This document shows, in pieces, positions 45,100 to 54,289 of a DNA stretch of 64,000 nt. Positions within the stretch are counted from its first letter, which is position 1. Each line of letters begins with the position of its first letter. Origin of the DNA: Azohydromonas caseinilytica (lineage in GTDB: Bacteria; Pseudomonadota; Gammaproteobacteria; Burkholderiales; Burkholderiaceae_C). The position numbers were made by a program, and so were the translations under genes. The notes under the pieces are model-generated. The model was given only the letters and a program-made list of their open reading frames with translations, did not search any database and was not told the origin of the DNA. The DNA is taken from positions 1 through 64,000 of the forward strand of contig NZ_JABBFW010000007.1 in the NCBI RefSeq assembly GCF_012927045.1, given 5' to 3'.

Positions 45100-47238
45100 T
45101 CAGCCCCCGCCCTCCTCCAACGCGGTCTCCTTGCCGCCGCGGCGCAGCAGCTTGCTGAAGGGCGGCAGCCCGGCCAGGAGCTGACGGCCGAAGGGGGTGC
45201 TGGCCAGGCGCGGGTCGTAGCACACCAGCGTGGCGCGATCGGCCTCGCTGCGGATGCCGCGCCCGGCCCACTGGTTGAGCCGCACGCCCGTGGCCGGCAC
45301 GGTCAGCTCCACGAAGCTGTTGCGGCCCTTGGCCTCCAGCCACTCGCTGCGCGCCTCCGACACCGGGTCGCTCGGGTTGGCGAAGGGCACCTTGGGCATC
45401 AGCACCCACTCGCACAGCGTGCCGGGCAGGTCCAGCCCCTCGCCGAAGCTCTGCAGCCCGACCAGCACCGAGCGCTGGCCGCGCGCCACCGCCTCGCGGT
45501 GCCGGCGCAGCAGCTGCTCGCGCGAGGCGCTGCCCTGCACCAGCAGGTCGTTGCGGACCTCCGGCGGCATCGCGTCCACCAGGGCGCGCAGCTGCACCCA
45601 CGACGAGCACAGCAGCAGCGCGCCGTGCTGCACCTCGCGCAGGTCGCTGGCGATGAGCCGGCCGCACTCGCGGTTGTGCGCGGCCGGGTCCTTGGGGCTG
45701 GCCTGCGTGGCCACGACGATGAAGCGGCCCTGCCGCCCATAGTCGAAGGGACTCTGCACCTCCAGCGTGCGCGTGCCCTCCACGTACTCCAGCCCGGCGT
45801 CGCGCAGGAAGAAGTCGAACTTGCCCAGCGCGCGCAGCGTGGCCGAGGTGACCACCGCGCCGCGCAGCCGGCTCCACAGGTTGCGCTGCAGCAGGGCGCC
45901 GGCGAACAGCGGGCAGGCCTTGGCCTCCAGCTGCACCACGCCGCCTTCGGCGCGGAAATCGAACCACTTGGCCGGCGGCATGGCGCCCTCGTCGAGCATC
46001 AGCTCGGCCGTCTCCACCAGCTCCGTCAGGCGCCGCGCCTGCGGGCCGATGGCCAGCAGGTGCGGATTGACCTCGGCGGCGCTGTCGGGCTCGTCGCTGC
46101 GCTTGCGCCGCATCCAGGTCGAGAAGTCCGCCAGCTTCGACTCGCAGCCGGCGGCGATCTGGTGCAACTCCTCCCAGAAATCGCGCAGCTCCTCGGAGAG
46201 TTTTCCCTGCGGCAGCCGCACGCGCATCGGCTCGGAGCTGCCGCCGGCGGCGTGGACCTGCAGCTTCTCCGAGTGGGCGTCCAGCAGCGCGCGCGCGAGC
46301 TGGCCCAGCTTCTCGCGCAGCGGGCCCAGGCCGTCGGGCATCCCTTCGGCCGGGTAGTCCAGCTCGGCGGCGGCGGCGGCCAGGGCGCGCTCCAGCCGCG
46401 TGGCCCAGGCGGTGCTGGTCAGCACCGTCTCGCTGGCGCCGTGCGACAGCGCGGTGGCGGGCAGGTGGTGACCCTCGTCGAAGACGTAGATGGCGCGCTC
46501 GCCCGAAGGGAGCGCCGACTTGTCGCTGCGCAGCGAGGCCAGCACCAGGTCGTGGTTGGCGACCAGCACGTCGGCGGCGGCGGCCACGCGCTTGGCACCG
46601 TAGTAAAGGCAGTCCTGGTACTGCTCGCAGGCCGGGCCGGTGCAGGCATGGCGGTCGGCGGCGATGCGGCCCCAGCCCTGCAGCGCCTCGCCGTCCAGGC
46701 TGTCGCGCTCGCCGTCCCAGGCGCCGGACTGGAGTTTCCTTTGCAGCTTCTGGAACACGGCGGCGTCGGCCTCGGCCGCGCCCTGCTGCGCCGCGTCGCC
46801 CAGGTCGAACTCCTCCTGCGCCTGGCCCGAGGCATGAGCCTCCAGCTTGAGCAGGCAGACGTAGCGGCCGCGGCCCTTGAGCATGGCGTAGCTGAAGGGC
46901 TCGGTGGACGCCTTGGCCAGCTCCGGCAGGTCCTTGTGCATCAGCTGCTCCTGCAGCGCGATGGTGGCCGTGGAGATCAGCAGTTTCACCTTGCGGGCGC
47001 GGGCCAGCTGCAGCCCGGCCAACAGGTACGCGCGGGTCTTGCCCACGCCGGTGCCGGCCTCGATGACGGCCACCTTGGGCTGCGGCGGGTTGGCGGGGTC
47101 GAAGTCGGCATCGGCCAGCGTCTCGGCGATGGCGTGCAGCATCTGCAGCTGGCCCTCGCGCGGCTGGAAGCCGTCGAGCCGGTCGGCCAGGCCGAAATAC
47201 TGCGCATCCAGCGCGTCGTGCAGCGCCTGCTTGTCCAT
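45100..47238 (-). CDS. dinG: DinG-type ATP-dependent DNA helicase
   Basis: The 712-residue product is an XPD/DinG-like superfamily 2 helicase: Walker A EAGTGVGKT, an iron-sulfur-type Cys set (RYVCLLKL, then CTGPACEQYQDC), Walker B DEGH, motif SATLRALGKFDFF and motif VI QWAGRGIRSEADRA. It unwinds DNA with D-loops, R-loops or G4 structures. ATG 47238 was chosen because it starts MDKQALHDALDAQYF; the upstream extension is unlikely, and no clear ribosome-binding site is seen. The gene is divergent from the YihY-like gene. Confidence 0.93.
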   Translation of the reverse strand: MDKQALHDALDAQYFGLADRLDGFQPREGQLQMLHAIAETLADADFDPANPPQPKVAVIEAGTGVGKTRAYLLAGLQLARARKVKLLISTATIALQEQLMHKDLPELAKASTEPFSYAMLKGRGRYVCLLKLEAHASGQAQEEFDLGDAAQQGAAEADAAVFQKLQRKLQSGAWDGERDSLDGEALQGWGRIAADRHACTGPACEQYQDCLYYGAKRVAAAADVLVANHDLVLASLRSDKSALPSGERAIYVFDEGHHLPATALSHGASETVLTSTAWATRLERALAAAAAELDYPAEGMPDGLGPLREKLGQLARALLDAHSEKLQVHAAGGSSEPMRVRLPQGKLSEELRDFWEELHQIAAGCESKLADFSTWMRRKRSDEPDSAAEVNPHLLAIGPQARRLTELVETAELMLDEGAMPPAKWFDFRAEGGVVQLEAKACPLFAGALLQRNLWSRLRGAVVTSATLRALGKFDFFLRDAGLEYVEGTRTLEVQSPFDYGRQGRFIVVATQASPKDPAAHNRECGRLIASDLREVQHGALLLCSSWVQLRALVDAMPPEVRNDLLVQGSASREQLLRRHREAVARGQRSVLVGLQSFGEGLDLPGTLCEWVLMPKVPFANPSDPVSEARSEWLEAKGRNSFVELTVPATGVRLNQWAGRGIRSEADRATLVCYDPRLASTPFGRQLLAGLPPFSKLLRRGGKETALEEGGG

Positions 47239-47432
47239 GGATCTGATGAGAGTGGCCCCGGAAGGGAGGTGCGCGGGCGCGCGGGGGCGTGGATAAAAAG
47301 ACAGTTTAGCGGGCGGACCCCGTCGGCCGGGCGGCGTCAGGCCTTGCCCTGCCGGGCGGCGCGCCGTGAACGCCTGGGAACGTCCATTGCACTGCAGCAA
47401 CGGCAACCCACGGATTCGAAAGCGAGGGCCCC

Positions 47433-48386
47433 ATGCTCGGCGGCGTGTCGGTAAAACAGTTCCTGAAGGAGCTGTACCAGGAGATCAGCGAGGACGACAT
47501 CTTCAACGGCGCGGCGGCGCTGGGCTTCTACCTGACGCTGGCCATCTTCCCGGCCATGATCTTCGTGATGGCGGTGGTGCCCTTCCTGCCCATCCCCCAC
47601 GTGGACCAGGCCATCATGGACCTGCTGCGCCAGGCCATGCCGGCCAACGCCGCGCAGATGTTCCAGGACGTGGTGCAGCAGATCACCGGCGAGCAGCGCG
47701 GCGGGCTGCTGTCGCTGGGCTTCCTGGGCACGCTGTGGGCCACCTCCACCGGCATGTACGCGGTGATGCAGCAGCTCAACATCACCTACGACGTCAAGGA
47801 AGGGCGCGGCTTCCTCAAGGCCCGCCTCACCGCCATCGCGCTGAGCGTGATGTTCGTGGTGCTGATCGTCACCGGCTTCTCGCTGATCGTGCTCGGCGGC
47901 GTGATCCAGGACTGGCTGGCGCAGTACGTGGGCCTGAGCGACTGGCTGCTGTGGCTCTTCGCCGCGCTGCGCTGGGCGATCATCGTGCTGGGGCTGATGC
48001 TGGCCTTCGCGCTGATCTACTACCTGGCGCCGGACGTGAAGCAGAAGTTCGTCTTCATCACCCCGGGCAGCGTGCTGGGCGTGCTGGCGCTGATCGTGGC
48101 CTCGCTGGGCTTTGCCCTCTACGCCACCAACTTCGGCAACTACGACGCCACCTACGGCTCCATCGGCGCGGTCATCGTGCTGATGCTGTGGCTCTACATC
48201 GTGGGGCTGGTGATCCTGCTGGGCTCGGAGATCAACGCGCTGGTCGAGCACCACGCCGACCAGGGCAAGAAGAAGGGCGAGAAAGTCGAAGGCCAGGCCG
48301 CGCGCGACCCGGCCACGCGGCGCCGCGTGCAGGCCGTGGCACCCGAGCATGGCGGGCTGGAGACCAAGCGCGGCGGGGCGCAGTGA
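47433..48386 (+). CDS. YihY/BrkB-family inner-membrane protein
   Basis: The 317-residue product has six membrane helices and the family pattern AAALGFYLTLAIFPAMIF, GTLWATSTGMYAVMQQLNITYDVKEGRGFLKAR and GSIGAVIVLMLWLYIVGLVILLGSEINAL. The old label ribonuclease BN is wrong for this family; function is unknown. The last 45 residues are charged and cytoplasmic. GAGGG lies 6 bases before the ATG. Confidence 0.93.
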   Translation: MLGGVSVKQFLKELYQEISEDDIFNGAAALGFYLTLAIFPAMIFVMAVVPFLPIPHVDQAIMDLLRQAMPANAAQMFQDVVQQITGEQRGGLLSLGFLGTLWATSTGMYAVMQQLNITYDVKEGRGFLKARLTAIALSVMFVVLIVTGFSLIVLGGVIQDWLAQYVGLSDWLLWLFAALRWAIIVLGLMLAFALIYYLAPDVKQKFVFITPGSVLGVLALIVASLGFALYATNFGNYDATYGSIGAVIVLMLWLYIVGLVILLGSEINALVEHHADQGKKKGEKVEGQAARDPATRRRVQAVAPEHGGLETKRGGAQ

Positions 48387-48402
48387 CGCAGCGCCTGGGC
48401 CT

Positions 48403-48999
48403 TCAGCGCGCGGCGCGCACCACCTCGCGCAGGTGCGCGCGCCGCCGGGCGGCGCCGATGGCGGCGCGGCGGCAGCGCAGGTGCTCCTCGACGAAGGGCA
48501 GGCCCACCAGCAGCACGCCGGCCGCCAGCACGCCCCACAGGTAGGCCGGCGGCAGCGGCGGCTCCTTCCAATAGAAGCCCCAGTCCGGCGTGCCGCGGCC
48601 CAGCAGCGCGGCGGCCTGGTCGTGGTGGATCAGCGCCAGGCTCACCAGCGCGGCCCAGGGCAGCGACAGCTGCAGCGCGTGCATCCACTGCTCCACCGGC
48701 GGGATGCGGCGCCGCGCCGCGGCGTAGCTCAGGTCCCACCAGGTGGTGAGCTCATGCGCCAGCACCAGCACGAACATCAGCGCCAGCACGCCGGCGCTGA
48801 TGTCCAGCAGCAGCGCGGCGGCCAGCGCCGGCCCCATCTCCAGCAGCATCAGCCAGTGCAGCATCGACTCGTACGGGCCGGCGTTGTGCTCGATGCGCTG
48901 CACGCGGTGGCACAGCCAGTCGCCGAAACCGGCCAGCAGCCACAGCGGCAGCAGGCCCCAGAGCAGCAGTTGCTGCAGCAGCATCGCGGTCATGTCCAT
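48403..48999 (-). CDS. Hypothetical membrane protein, 198 residues
   Basis: The product has about four membrane helices and several conserved-looking His and Glu residues in or near them (CHRVQRIEHN, SMLHWLMLLEMG, LAHELTTWWDLSYA, VEQWMHALQ). The pattern is reminiscent of membrane di-metal or heme proteins, but I do not recognise a family. Start at 48999 (MDMTAML) or 48993; neither has a strong ribosome-binding site. It converges with the YihY-like gene. Confidence 0.72.
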   Translation of the reverse strand: MDMTAMLLQQLLLWGLLPLWLLAGFGDWLCHRVQRIEHNAGPYESMLHWLMLLEMGPALAAALLLDISAGVLALMFVLVLAHELTTWWDLSYAAARRRIPPVEQWMHALQLSLPWAALVSLALIHHDQAAALLGRGTPDWGFYWKEPPLPPAYLWGVLAAGVLLVGLPFVEEHLRCRRAAIGAARRRAHLREVVRAAR

Positions 49000-49142
49000 G
49001 CCCGCGCGGCGGCAAGGCCCGTGCCCCGCGCGCCGCGCCCGCGCCGGCCGGCACCGGAGCGGGCCCACGATCTGGGAGCGGCGCTGGGAACGGCGCTTGC
49101 AGCCCGGCGGTCCCGCCACTCCCGGGCCCTGGCCCCAAGCGC

Positions 49143-49691
49143 ATGACCACGGCTGCATTGAAGCGACTGCAACTGGGCTGCGGCCCGAATCCGGCGCCGG
49201 GCTGGATCAACACCGACTGGACGCCGCATCCCGGCGTGGACCTGGTGGGCGACATCCGCCAGGGGCTGGCGCTGGAGAGCGGCTGCATCGACCACGCCGT
49301 GGCCATTCACTTCCTGCAGGACCTGTTCTGGCCCGACATCCCCGGCGTGCTGCGCGAAGTCCGCCGCGTGCTGCGCCCGGGCGGCGTGCTGCGCCTGGGC
49401 CTGCCCGACATGGAGCGCGCCATCGCCGCCTGGCAGCGCGGCGACACGGCCTATTTCCACGTGCCCGACGAACACGCGCGCTCCGTGGGCGCCAAGCTGG
49501 TGACGCAGCTGATCTGGTACGGCTCGGTGCACACGCCCTTCAATTTCGAGTTCGCGCAGGAGCTGCTGCACGACGCGGGCTTTCACGCCATCGTGCGCTG
49601 CGCCTTCCGCGAAAGCGCCAGCGGCATCGAGGGCATCACGGCGCTGGACAACCGGGAGCGGGAGAGTTTTTTCGTGGAGGCCAGGGCCTGA
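49143..49691 (+). CDS. Class I SAM-dependent methyltransferase-like protein
   Basis: The 182-residue product opens with a motif-I-like LQLGCGPNPAPGWINTDW and has VLREVRRVLRPGGVLRLGLPDMERAI, the post-motif of small-molecule methyltransferases often found in sugar or cell-surface clusters. It lacks an N-terminal extension. Substrate is unknown. It converges on rep, 13 bp away. Confidence 0.88.
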   Translation: MTTAALKRLQLGCGPNPAPGWINTDWTPHPGVDLVGDIRQGLALESGCIDHAVAIHFLQDLFWPDIPGVLREVRRVLRPGGVLRLGLPDMERAIAAWQRGDTAYFHVPDEHARSVGAKLVTQLIWYGSVHTPFNFEFAQELLHDAGFHAIVRCAFRESASGIEGITALDNRERESFFVEARA

Positions 49692-49704
49692 GCGCCCTGC
49701 CCCG

Positions 49705-51165
49705 CTATCCGTCCCCCAGCTCCGCCGCGATCTCCAGCAGCTGCTGCGGCGTGGGCTGGTCCCAGCCCGGGCCGTAGGCGCCCACGGCGTACCAGCGCAC
49801 CATCTCCGGCAGCACCAGCGGGTGTTGCCAGCCGCTGGTCTGCAGCCGCTTGCGGATGGACGGGTGCACCTGGCGCGCCTCCATGTCGGCCAGCAGCTGT
49901 TCGCACAGCGTGGCCTGCGCCTCGGCCGAGAGCGCGGCGATGTCGTCCACCACGTGCTCGCGCCGGCGCCGCAGCCAGGCCTCCACCCAGCGCGCCTGGC
50001 GCCGCGCCGATGGTTTCAGCACGCCGTCCCCGGCATCGGCCTCGGCCGCGACCAGCGTCAGCAGGCTCGCGACGCCGGCCGGCCCGGGCTTGACCACCGG
50101 GCCCGGCGCCGGCCGGGACGCAGGCGCGGGCGGCGCGGGAGGCGGCTCCACGGCGGGCGCGGGCGCCGTCTCGCCGGCCAGGATCGCCTTGAGGTAGCGC
50201 GCCGGGTCGCGCAGCGGCTCGGGGAAGTTGGAGGCCGAGCGCCGAGCCAGCAGCTCCAGCGCCGACTGCACCGCCGCGGCGCCGTAGGCCTGGACCAGCT
50301 GCTCCGTCTTCTCCTCGGCGATGCCCAGCGCCTGGGCGCTGCCCACGAGCTGCAGGTCCACCGGCGGCACGCTCGCCGCTGCCGGCAGCGCCGCCTGCGG
50401 CTTGGGCCGGATCAGGAACTGGATGTCGCCGATGAAGCGGCCTTCCTTGTACTCGGCCAGCTCCACCTGCAGGTCGGTCAGCGCGCACACCTCGGCGATG
50501 GCGGGCTTCAGGGTGTCGCGCTTGAAGATGCGGTACTCCAGCTTCGCGGTGCGCTCGCTCTCGGGCTGCCCGCTGAGCACCGGGCGCCACCAGCGCCAGT
50601 GCTGGCGCGAGGTGCGGCCCACGTCCTTGTAGCGGGTGCAGATCTCGTACAGCGCGATGCCGGCATGCGAGCGCAGCTGGCTGATGATCTCCAGCTTCAG
50701 CCGGGCAAAGACGCTGGGCTCCAGCAGCTCCTGCTTCAGGTTCACGGCGTAGGACCATTCCACCCACACCTGCCCGCGCTCCTTGGTCAGCCGCGCATGC
50801 GCCAGCAAGCCGCTGACGTTCCAGGCCATGCCCTCGCCGGTGGTGGGCGACTGCCACTCCACGGTGGTGGACACCATGGCGCGCAGGTGCTTCTTGATCA
50901 GCGCGTGGTCGTTGGAGTCGAAGTCCACGCCGCGCACGATGCGCTCCAGCGGCGCGCGGAACACGTCCTTGTCCAGGCCCTGCGCCTGCGCCTCGTGCAG
51001 CAGCACGTTGTAGCTCTTGCGCCCCAGCGAGGTGATGCGGGCGGACTTGGGCACGATCGCCAGCGTGTTCACCGGCTTGCGCACGGTGACGGCCCGCGCG
51101 GCGTCGCCCGCGGCCTTGCGGGACTTGCGGCGCTTGGGGCCGGGAGAGGAAGCGTCGCTGGACAT
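49705..51165 (-). CDS. Replication initiator protein (Rep_3-like)
   Basis: The 486-residue product has a basic N-terminus, then the winged-helix initiator region (ITSLGRKSYNVLLHEAQ, SNDHALIKKHLRAMVSTTVEW, LKLEIISQLRSHAGIALYEICTRY) typical of Rep_3 proteins of iteron replicons. A Pro/Ala linker and a C-terminal helical domain (ARRQARWVEAWLRRRREHVVDD) make it longer than plasmid RepE or Pi. It should bind the iterons at 51234-51707 and open the origin. ATG 51165 was chosen over GTG 51174. An 18-bp palindrome sits 22 bp upstream, a likely autorepression site. Confidence 0.87.
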   Translation of the reverse strand: MSSDASSPGPKRRKSRKAAGDAARAVTVRKPVNTLAIVPKSARITSLGRKSYNVLLHEAQAQGLDKDVFRAPLERIVRGVDFDSNDHALIKKHLRAMVSTTVEWQSPTTGEGMAWNVSGLLAHARLTKERGQVWVEWSYAVNLKQELLEPSVFARLKLEIISQLRSHAGIALYEICTRYKDVGRTSRQHWRWWRPVLSGQPESERTAKLEYRIFKRDTLKPAIAEVCALTDLQVELAEYKEGRFIGDIQFLIRPKPQAALPAAASVPPVDLQLVGSAQALGIAEEKTEQLVQAYGAAAVQSALELLARRSASNFPEPLRDPARYLKAILAGETAPAPAVEPPPAPPAPASRPAPGPVVKPGPAGVASLLTLVAAEADAGDGVLKPSARRQARWVEAWLRRRREHVVDDIAALSAEAQATLCEQLLADMEARQVHPSIRKRLQTSGWQHPLVLPEMVRWYAVGAYGPGWDQPTPQQLLEIAAELGDG

Positions 51166-51186
51166 GGCGGGCACTGTAGCTCATAG

Positions 51187-51204
51187 GTGAGTGGGCCCAC
51201 TCAC
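51187..51204. promoter_or_regulatory. 18-bp palindrome upstream of rep (candidate Rep operator)
   Basis: GTGAGTGGGCCCACTCAC is perfectly palindromic, 21 bp before the rep ATG. Each half ends in CTCAC, the same pentamer that ends the iterons, so it looks like two inverted half-iterons. In iteron plasmids such sites bind Rep dimers and repress rep. Confidence 0.6.
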
Positions 51205-51233
51205 GTGAAAGCGCTCCAGGCCCGAAGCGCCTT

Positions 51234-51707
51234 TCCCGAAAAAGCTCACCTGGCGCGGCGGACGGTCAGGGTGGCCCGAACGGCCCTGCTCCCGAAACAT
51301 CTCACGTGCCGCGGGGCGGCACCGGCGCGCGAGCCCGGCCTGGAACTCCTGAAAACTCTCACTCGCAGCTGCCAGGCGTTTCCTGAACAGTCTCATCTCG
51401 GTTCCGCCGCCGCCGCTCCGGCCGGCTCCGGGCTCTCCTGAAAAATCTCACCCCACACACCAGGGCAGGCCAGGGTGAACGAGGCTGGAGCCGCCGCCCT
51501 GGTTCGCCCTGCGCCACTTATCGGTTCCACTGCTGCACCGCAACATGCCGGCCCGCTGACCTGAAAACCCTCACCTGTCCGGTCCACGGCATGCGCGGCT
51601 TGTGCACAGCCGGCCACCGGCACAAGCCCTGAATCCGCTCACGTCTTGTCCTGAAAAGACTCCGATGGGTCCCGTATCCCTGCATCCGCAACCCTGAAAA
51701 CTCTCCG
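51234..51707 (+). repeat. Nine iteron-like 16-bp repeats (origin cluster)
   Basis: The consensus is TCCYGAAAANTCTCAC. Copies start at 51234, 51290, 51347, 51381, 51436, 51559, 51627, 51649 and 51692, all in one orientation. The best is TCCTGAAAACTCTCAC (51347-51362); the last two end CTCCG. Spacings (56, 57, 34, 55, 123, 68, 22, 43) are all close to multiples of 11 bp, as expected for proteins bound on one face of the helix. Confidence 0.85.
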
Positions 51708-51780
51708 CCCGCTCCCGTTTCCACTCACCTGGAATGAGATAAGTGGCTGTCATATAAAGAATTTTTCGGCGCTAAAGGTA

Positions 51781-51804
51781 TTGAAGGGCTTGAAGGGTTT
51801 GAAT
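51781..51804 (+). repeat. Short direct repeats before parA
   Basis: TTGAAGGG occurs twice with a 9-bp period and a third partial copy (TTTGAATT) follows. The TTGAA core resembles half of the parS palindrome. A role in parA control is only a guess. Confidence 0.35.
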
Positions 51805-51972
51805 TCTCCAAAGCGGCCTTTCAAGAAAGACCGAAGTCGGAAACCGATTCCTGTGGTGCGGATGGCACGGGCGGCGACAAACGCTTTGCAACAAAACGTC
51901 TGCTTGACACAATGCGCTGCATTCCAGTGTCCGGCGTCAAGCCGGTTTGAAGTCACAACAAGCGAGGGTTCC

Positions 51973-53229
51973 GTGTTGGACAAGATCGAACTGAAACCGC
52001 CGCGGCCGATCGGGCTGCAGGACATTGCCGACCAGGCTGAGCGCGCGGTGGCCATGATGGGCGAGATCCGCAGCGCGATGCTGGCGCCGACGGCGCGCAA
52101 GAACCCGCCGGTGTTCAACCTGAGCCAGCTCGCGGCGCTGTGCGGCATTGAGAAGGGCTCCTTGAGCCATCGCATGACGCGCGGCGACCTGCCGGGGGGC
52201 AAGCTCAACGAGTCGGGTTCGCGGCGCGAGTTCAGCCTGGCCGAGGCGCGGGCCTGGATTCGCGAGTACCGCAAGGACCACCTGCGCCCGGCCGGCGCCG
52301 AGGCGGTGACGCTGTCGATCGGCAACTTCAAGGGCGGCGTGAGCAAGACCACCACCGCCGTCACGCTGGCGCAGGGCCTGTCGCTGCTGGGGCACCGGGT
52401 GCTGGTGATCGACACCGACCCGCAGGGCTCGCTCACCACCCTGTTCGGCATCCTGCCCGATACCGAGGTGCAGGAGTCCAACACCATCCTGCCGCTGTGC
52501 ATGGGCAGCGAGACCTCCATCCGCTACGCCATCCAGCCGACCTACTGGGACGGCATCGACCTGGTGGCGGCGGCGCCCGTGCTGTTCGGCGCCGAGTTCG
52601 CGCTGCCGGCGCGGCAGACGCAGGAGCCGGGCTTCGAGTTCTGGCGCGTGCTGGACCTGGGTATCGACGACGTGCGCGCTGACTACGACGTCATCGTCAT
52701 CGACACGCCGCCGGCGCTGTCCTACACCACCATCAACGCCTTCATGGCCAGCAACGGCATCATCATGCCGCTGCCGCCCAACGCCCTGGACTTCGCCTCC
52801 GCGGCGCAGTTCTGGAGCCTGTTCTCCGACCTGACCACCGAGCTGCTGGGCCGGCGCGGCTTGAGCAAGGAGTTCGACTTCATCCACGTGCTGCTGGCCC
52901 GGGTCGATTCCACCGACGCCGCCAGCACCATCGTGCGCCAGTGGATCGGCCAGACCTACGCCGAGAAGGTGCTGCCGGTGGAGATTCCCAAGACCGCCGT
53001 CACCGGTGTTACCGCGGCCGAGTTCGGCACCGTCTACGACGTGGCGCGCTACGACGGCAGCGCGCGCACCTTCAAGCGCGCGCGCGACGCCTACGACTCC
53101 TTCGTCGGGCATGTGGAGGGCTCGATCCGCTCGGTCTGGGCCCAGCAGCAGCGTGCCGGCATGGCATCGGGCACGGCGCCCAAGCCTGTTGAACCGTTCA
53201 ACACCCGCAAGGCGAGGGTGCGCGCATGA
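51973..53229 (+). CDS. parA: ParA-family partition ATPase
   Basis: The product is about 418 residues from GTG 51973 (TTG 51976 is also possible); GAGGG lies 4-7 bases upstream. The N-terminal part has a MerR-like helix-turn-helix (about 45-95, LSQLAALCGIEKGSLSHRMTRGDLPG), which marks the type Ia group that also represses its own operon. The ATPase has deviant Walker A KGGVSKTT (120-127), DTDPQGS, and Walker B DVIVIDTPPALS. It drives segregation of ParB-parS complexes on the nucleoid. A parS-like site lies inside its 3' end (53188-53202). It overlaps parB by ATGA. Confidence 0.95.
   Translation: MLDKIELKPPRPIGLQDIADQAERAVAMMGEIRSAMLAPTARKNPPVFNLSQLAALCGIEKGSLSHRMTRGDLPGGKLNESGSRREFSLAEARAWIREYRKDHLRPAGAEAVTLSIGNFKGGVSKTTTAVTLAQGLSLLGHRVLVIDTDPQGSLTTLFGILPDTEVQESNTILPLCMGSETSIRYAIQPTYWDGIDLVAAAPVLFGAEFALPARQTQEPGFEFWRVLDLGIDDVRADYDVIVIDTPPALSYTTINAFMASNGIIMPLPPNALDFASAAQFWSLFSDLTTELLGRRGLSKEFDFIHVLLARVDSTDAASTIVRQWIGQTYAEKVLPVEIPKTAVTGVTAAEFGTVYDVARYDGSARTFKRARDAYDSFVGHVEGSIRSVWAQQQRAGMASGTAPKPVEPFNTRKARVRA
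53188..53202. other. parS-like palindrome 1, inside parA
   Basis: GTTGAACCGTTCAAC lies in the last codons of parA, 24 bp before parB. It is one of six copies; five are in the gene-free stretch after parB. Confidence 0.75.
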
Positions 53230-54236
53230 GCAAGAAGCTTGCGGCCAAGGCCGGGTTGATCCAGGTGCCGCCGGCGTCGTCCTCGGCGGCCGCTGCGGTG
53301 GATGAGGCCCGCGCCAAGACGGCGCCGGGCTCGATGCTGCAGTTCCTGTCCACGCAGTCGGCCGCCATCAAGGAGGCCGAGGACCTGCGCGAGCGGCTGC
53401 GCGAGTTCGAGGGCGCGGCGCCGGTGCGCGGCCTGGATGCGGCAATGATCCGGCCCTCGCGCTGGGCGAATCGGCATGAAGCCAGCTTCAACGATGCGGA
53501 GTTCCGCGAGCTGAAGGCCGAGATCGAGGCCGCCGGTGGCAACGTGCAGCCGGTGAAGGTGCGGCCGCTGTCGCCGGCCGAAGCGGTGGACGTGCCGGGC
53601 CTGCGCTACGAGCTGGTGTTCGGGCACCGCCGCCATCGTGCCTGCCTGGAGCTGGGCCTGCCGGTGCGAGCGCTCATCGAGGAAGTGAGCGACCAGCAGC
53701 TGTTCGAGGCCATGGAGCGGGAGAACCGCGGGCGCAAGAACCTCAGCCCCTGGGAGCAGGGCTGCATGTACCGGCGCGCGCTGGACGAAGGCCTGTATCC
53801 CTCGCTGCGCAAGCTGGCCGAGGCGGTGCAGGTGGATGTGTCACTGGTGTCCAAGAGCCTAGCGCTGGCGCGGCTGCCGGCGGCGGTGGTGGAGGCTTTC
53901 GCCTCGCCGCTGGAGATCCAGTTCCGCTGGGCCCAGCCGCTGTCCGAGCTGCTGCAGAAGGACCCGGACGCCGTGCTGGAGCGCGCGCGCGAGCTCAAGG
54001 CGCAGGGCAGGGCGCTGGCGGCCCAGGCGGTGTTCAACGCCCTCACCGGCCAGACGGCGCCCGCACCGGCGGCCGGCTCGGCGCACCTGCGCCGCGACGG
54101 GCGCAAGCTGGCCACGCTGTCGCGCGACGCCCGGGGCCGCGCCTCGCTGCGCTTCGAGGCCGGCGTGCTGCCGCCGGAGCGCGAGGCCGAGCTGCTGCAG
54201 CTGGTCGAGGACTTCATTCGCCGGCAGCCGGCGTAA
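53226..54236 (+). CDS. parB: ParB-family centromere-binding protein
   Basis: The 336-residue product has the ParB/Srx domain with GHRR box at 133-136 (ELVFGHRRHRACLEL), which binds CTP in the family, the EAMERENRGRKNLSPWEQG segment, a helix-turn-helix (about 192-212, PSLRKLAEAVQVDVSLVSKSL), and a C-terminal dimerisation part. It should bind the GTTGAACNGTTCAAC sites downstream. Start overlaps the parA stop by 4 bases. Confidence 0.96.
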   Translation: MSKKLAAKAGLIQVPPASSSAAAAVDEARAKTAPGSMLQFLSTQSAAIKEAEDLRERLREFEGAAPVRGLDAAMIRPSRWANRHEASFNDAEFRELKAEIEAAGGNVQPVKVRPLSPAEAVDVPGLRYELVFGHRRHRACLELGLPVRALIEEVSDQQLFEAMERENRGRKNLSPWEQGCMYRRALDEGLYPSLRKLAEAVQVDVSLVSKSLALARLPAAVVEAFASPLEIQFRWAQPLSELLQKDPDAVLERARELKAQGRALAAQAVFNALTGQTAPAPAAGSAHLRRDGRKLATLSRDARGRASLRFEAGVLPPEREAELLQLVEDFIRRQPA

Positions 54237-54274
54237 TGCCGCCGGCTGCCCTGCGGGCGGGCGACGGGAGGGGT

Positions 54275-54289
54275 GTTGAACCGTTCAAC
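54275..54289. other. parS-like palindrome 2
   Basis: GTTGAACCGTTCAAC, 38 bp after the parB stop, flanked by T and A as in most copies. Confidence 0.8.

Larger units (their letters stand above)
51175..51972. other. Replication origin region
   Basis: This gene-free 798 bp between rep and parA holds the Rep operator-like palindrome, nine iteron-like repeats, one weak DnaA-box-like TTGTGCACA (51600-51608), and an AT-rich stretch (about 51740-51810) suited to strand opening. A TTGACA (51904-51909) before parA may be a -35 box, but no good -10 follows. The overall layout fits an iteron-regulated origin. The assignment rests on arrangement, not on experiment. Confidence 0.75.

Noticed and set aside
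47433-48386. Ribonuclease BN label for the YihY-like gene
   Set aside because: That name was assigned to this membrane family in error; the protein has no nuclease motif.
51600-51608. TTGTGCACA as a DnaA box
   Set aside because: It matches the consensus at only 7 of 9 positions and is the sole candidate, so it was not listed as a separate feature.
51904-51932. TTGACA before parA as a sigma-70 promoter
   Set aside because: The -35 is perfect but no acceptable -10 lies at 16-18 bp.
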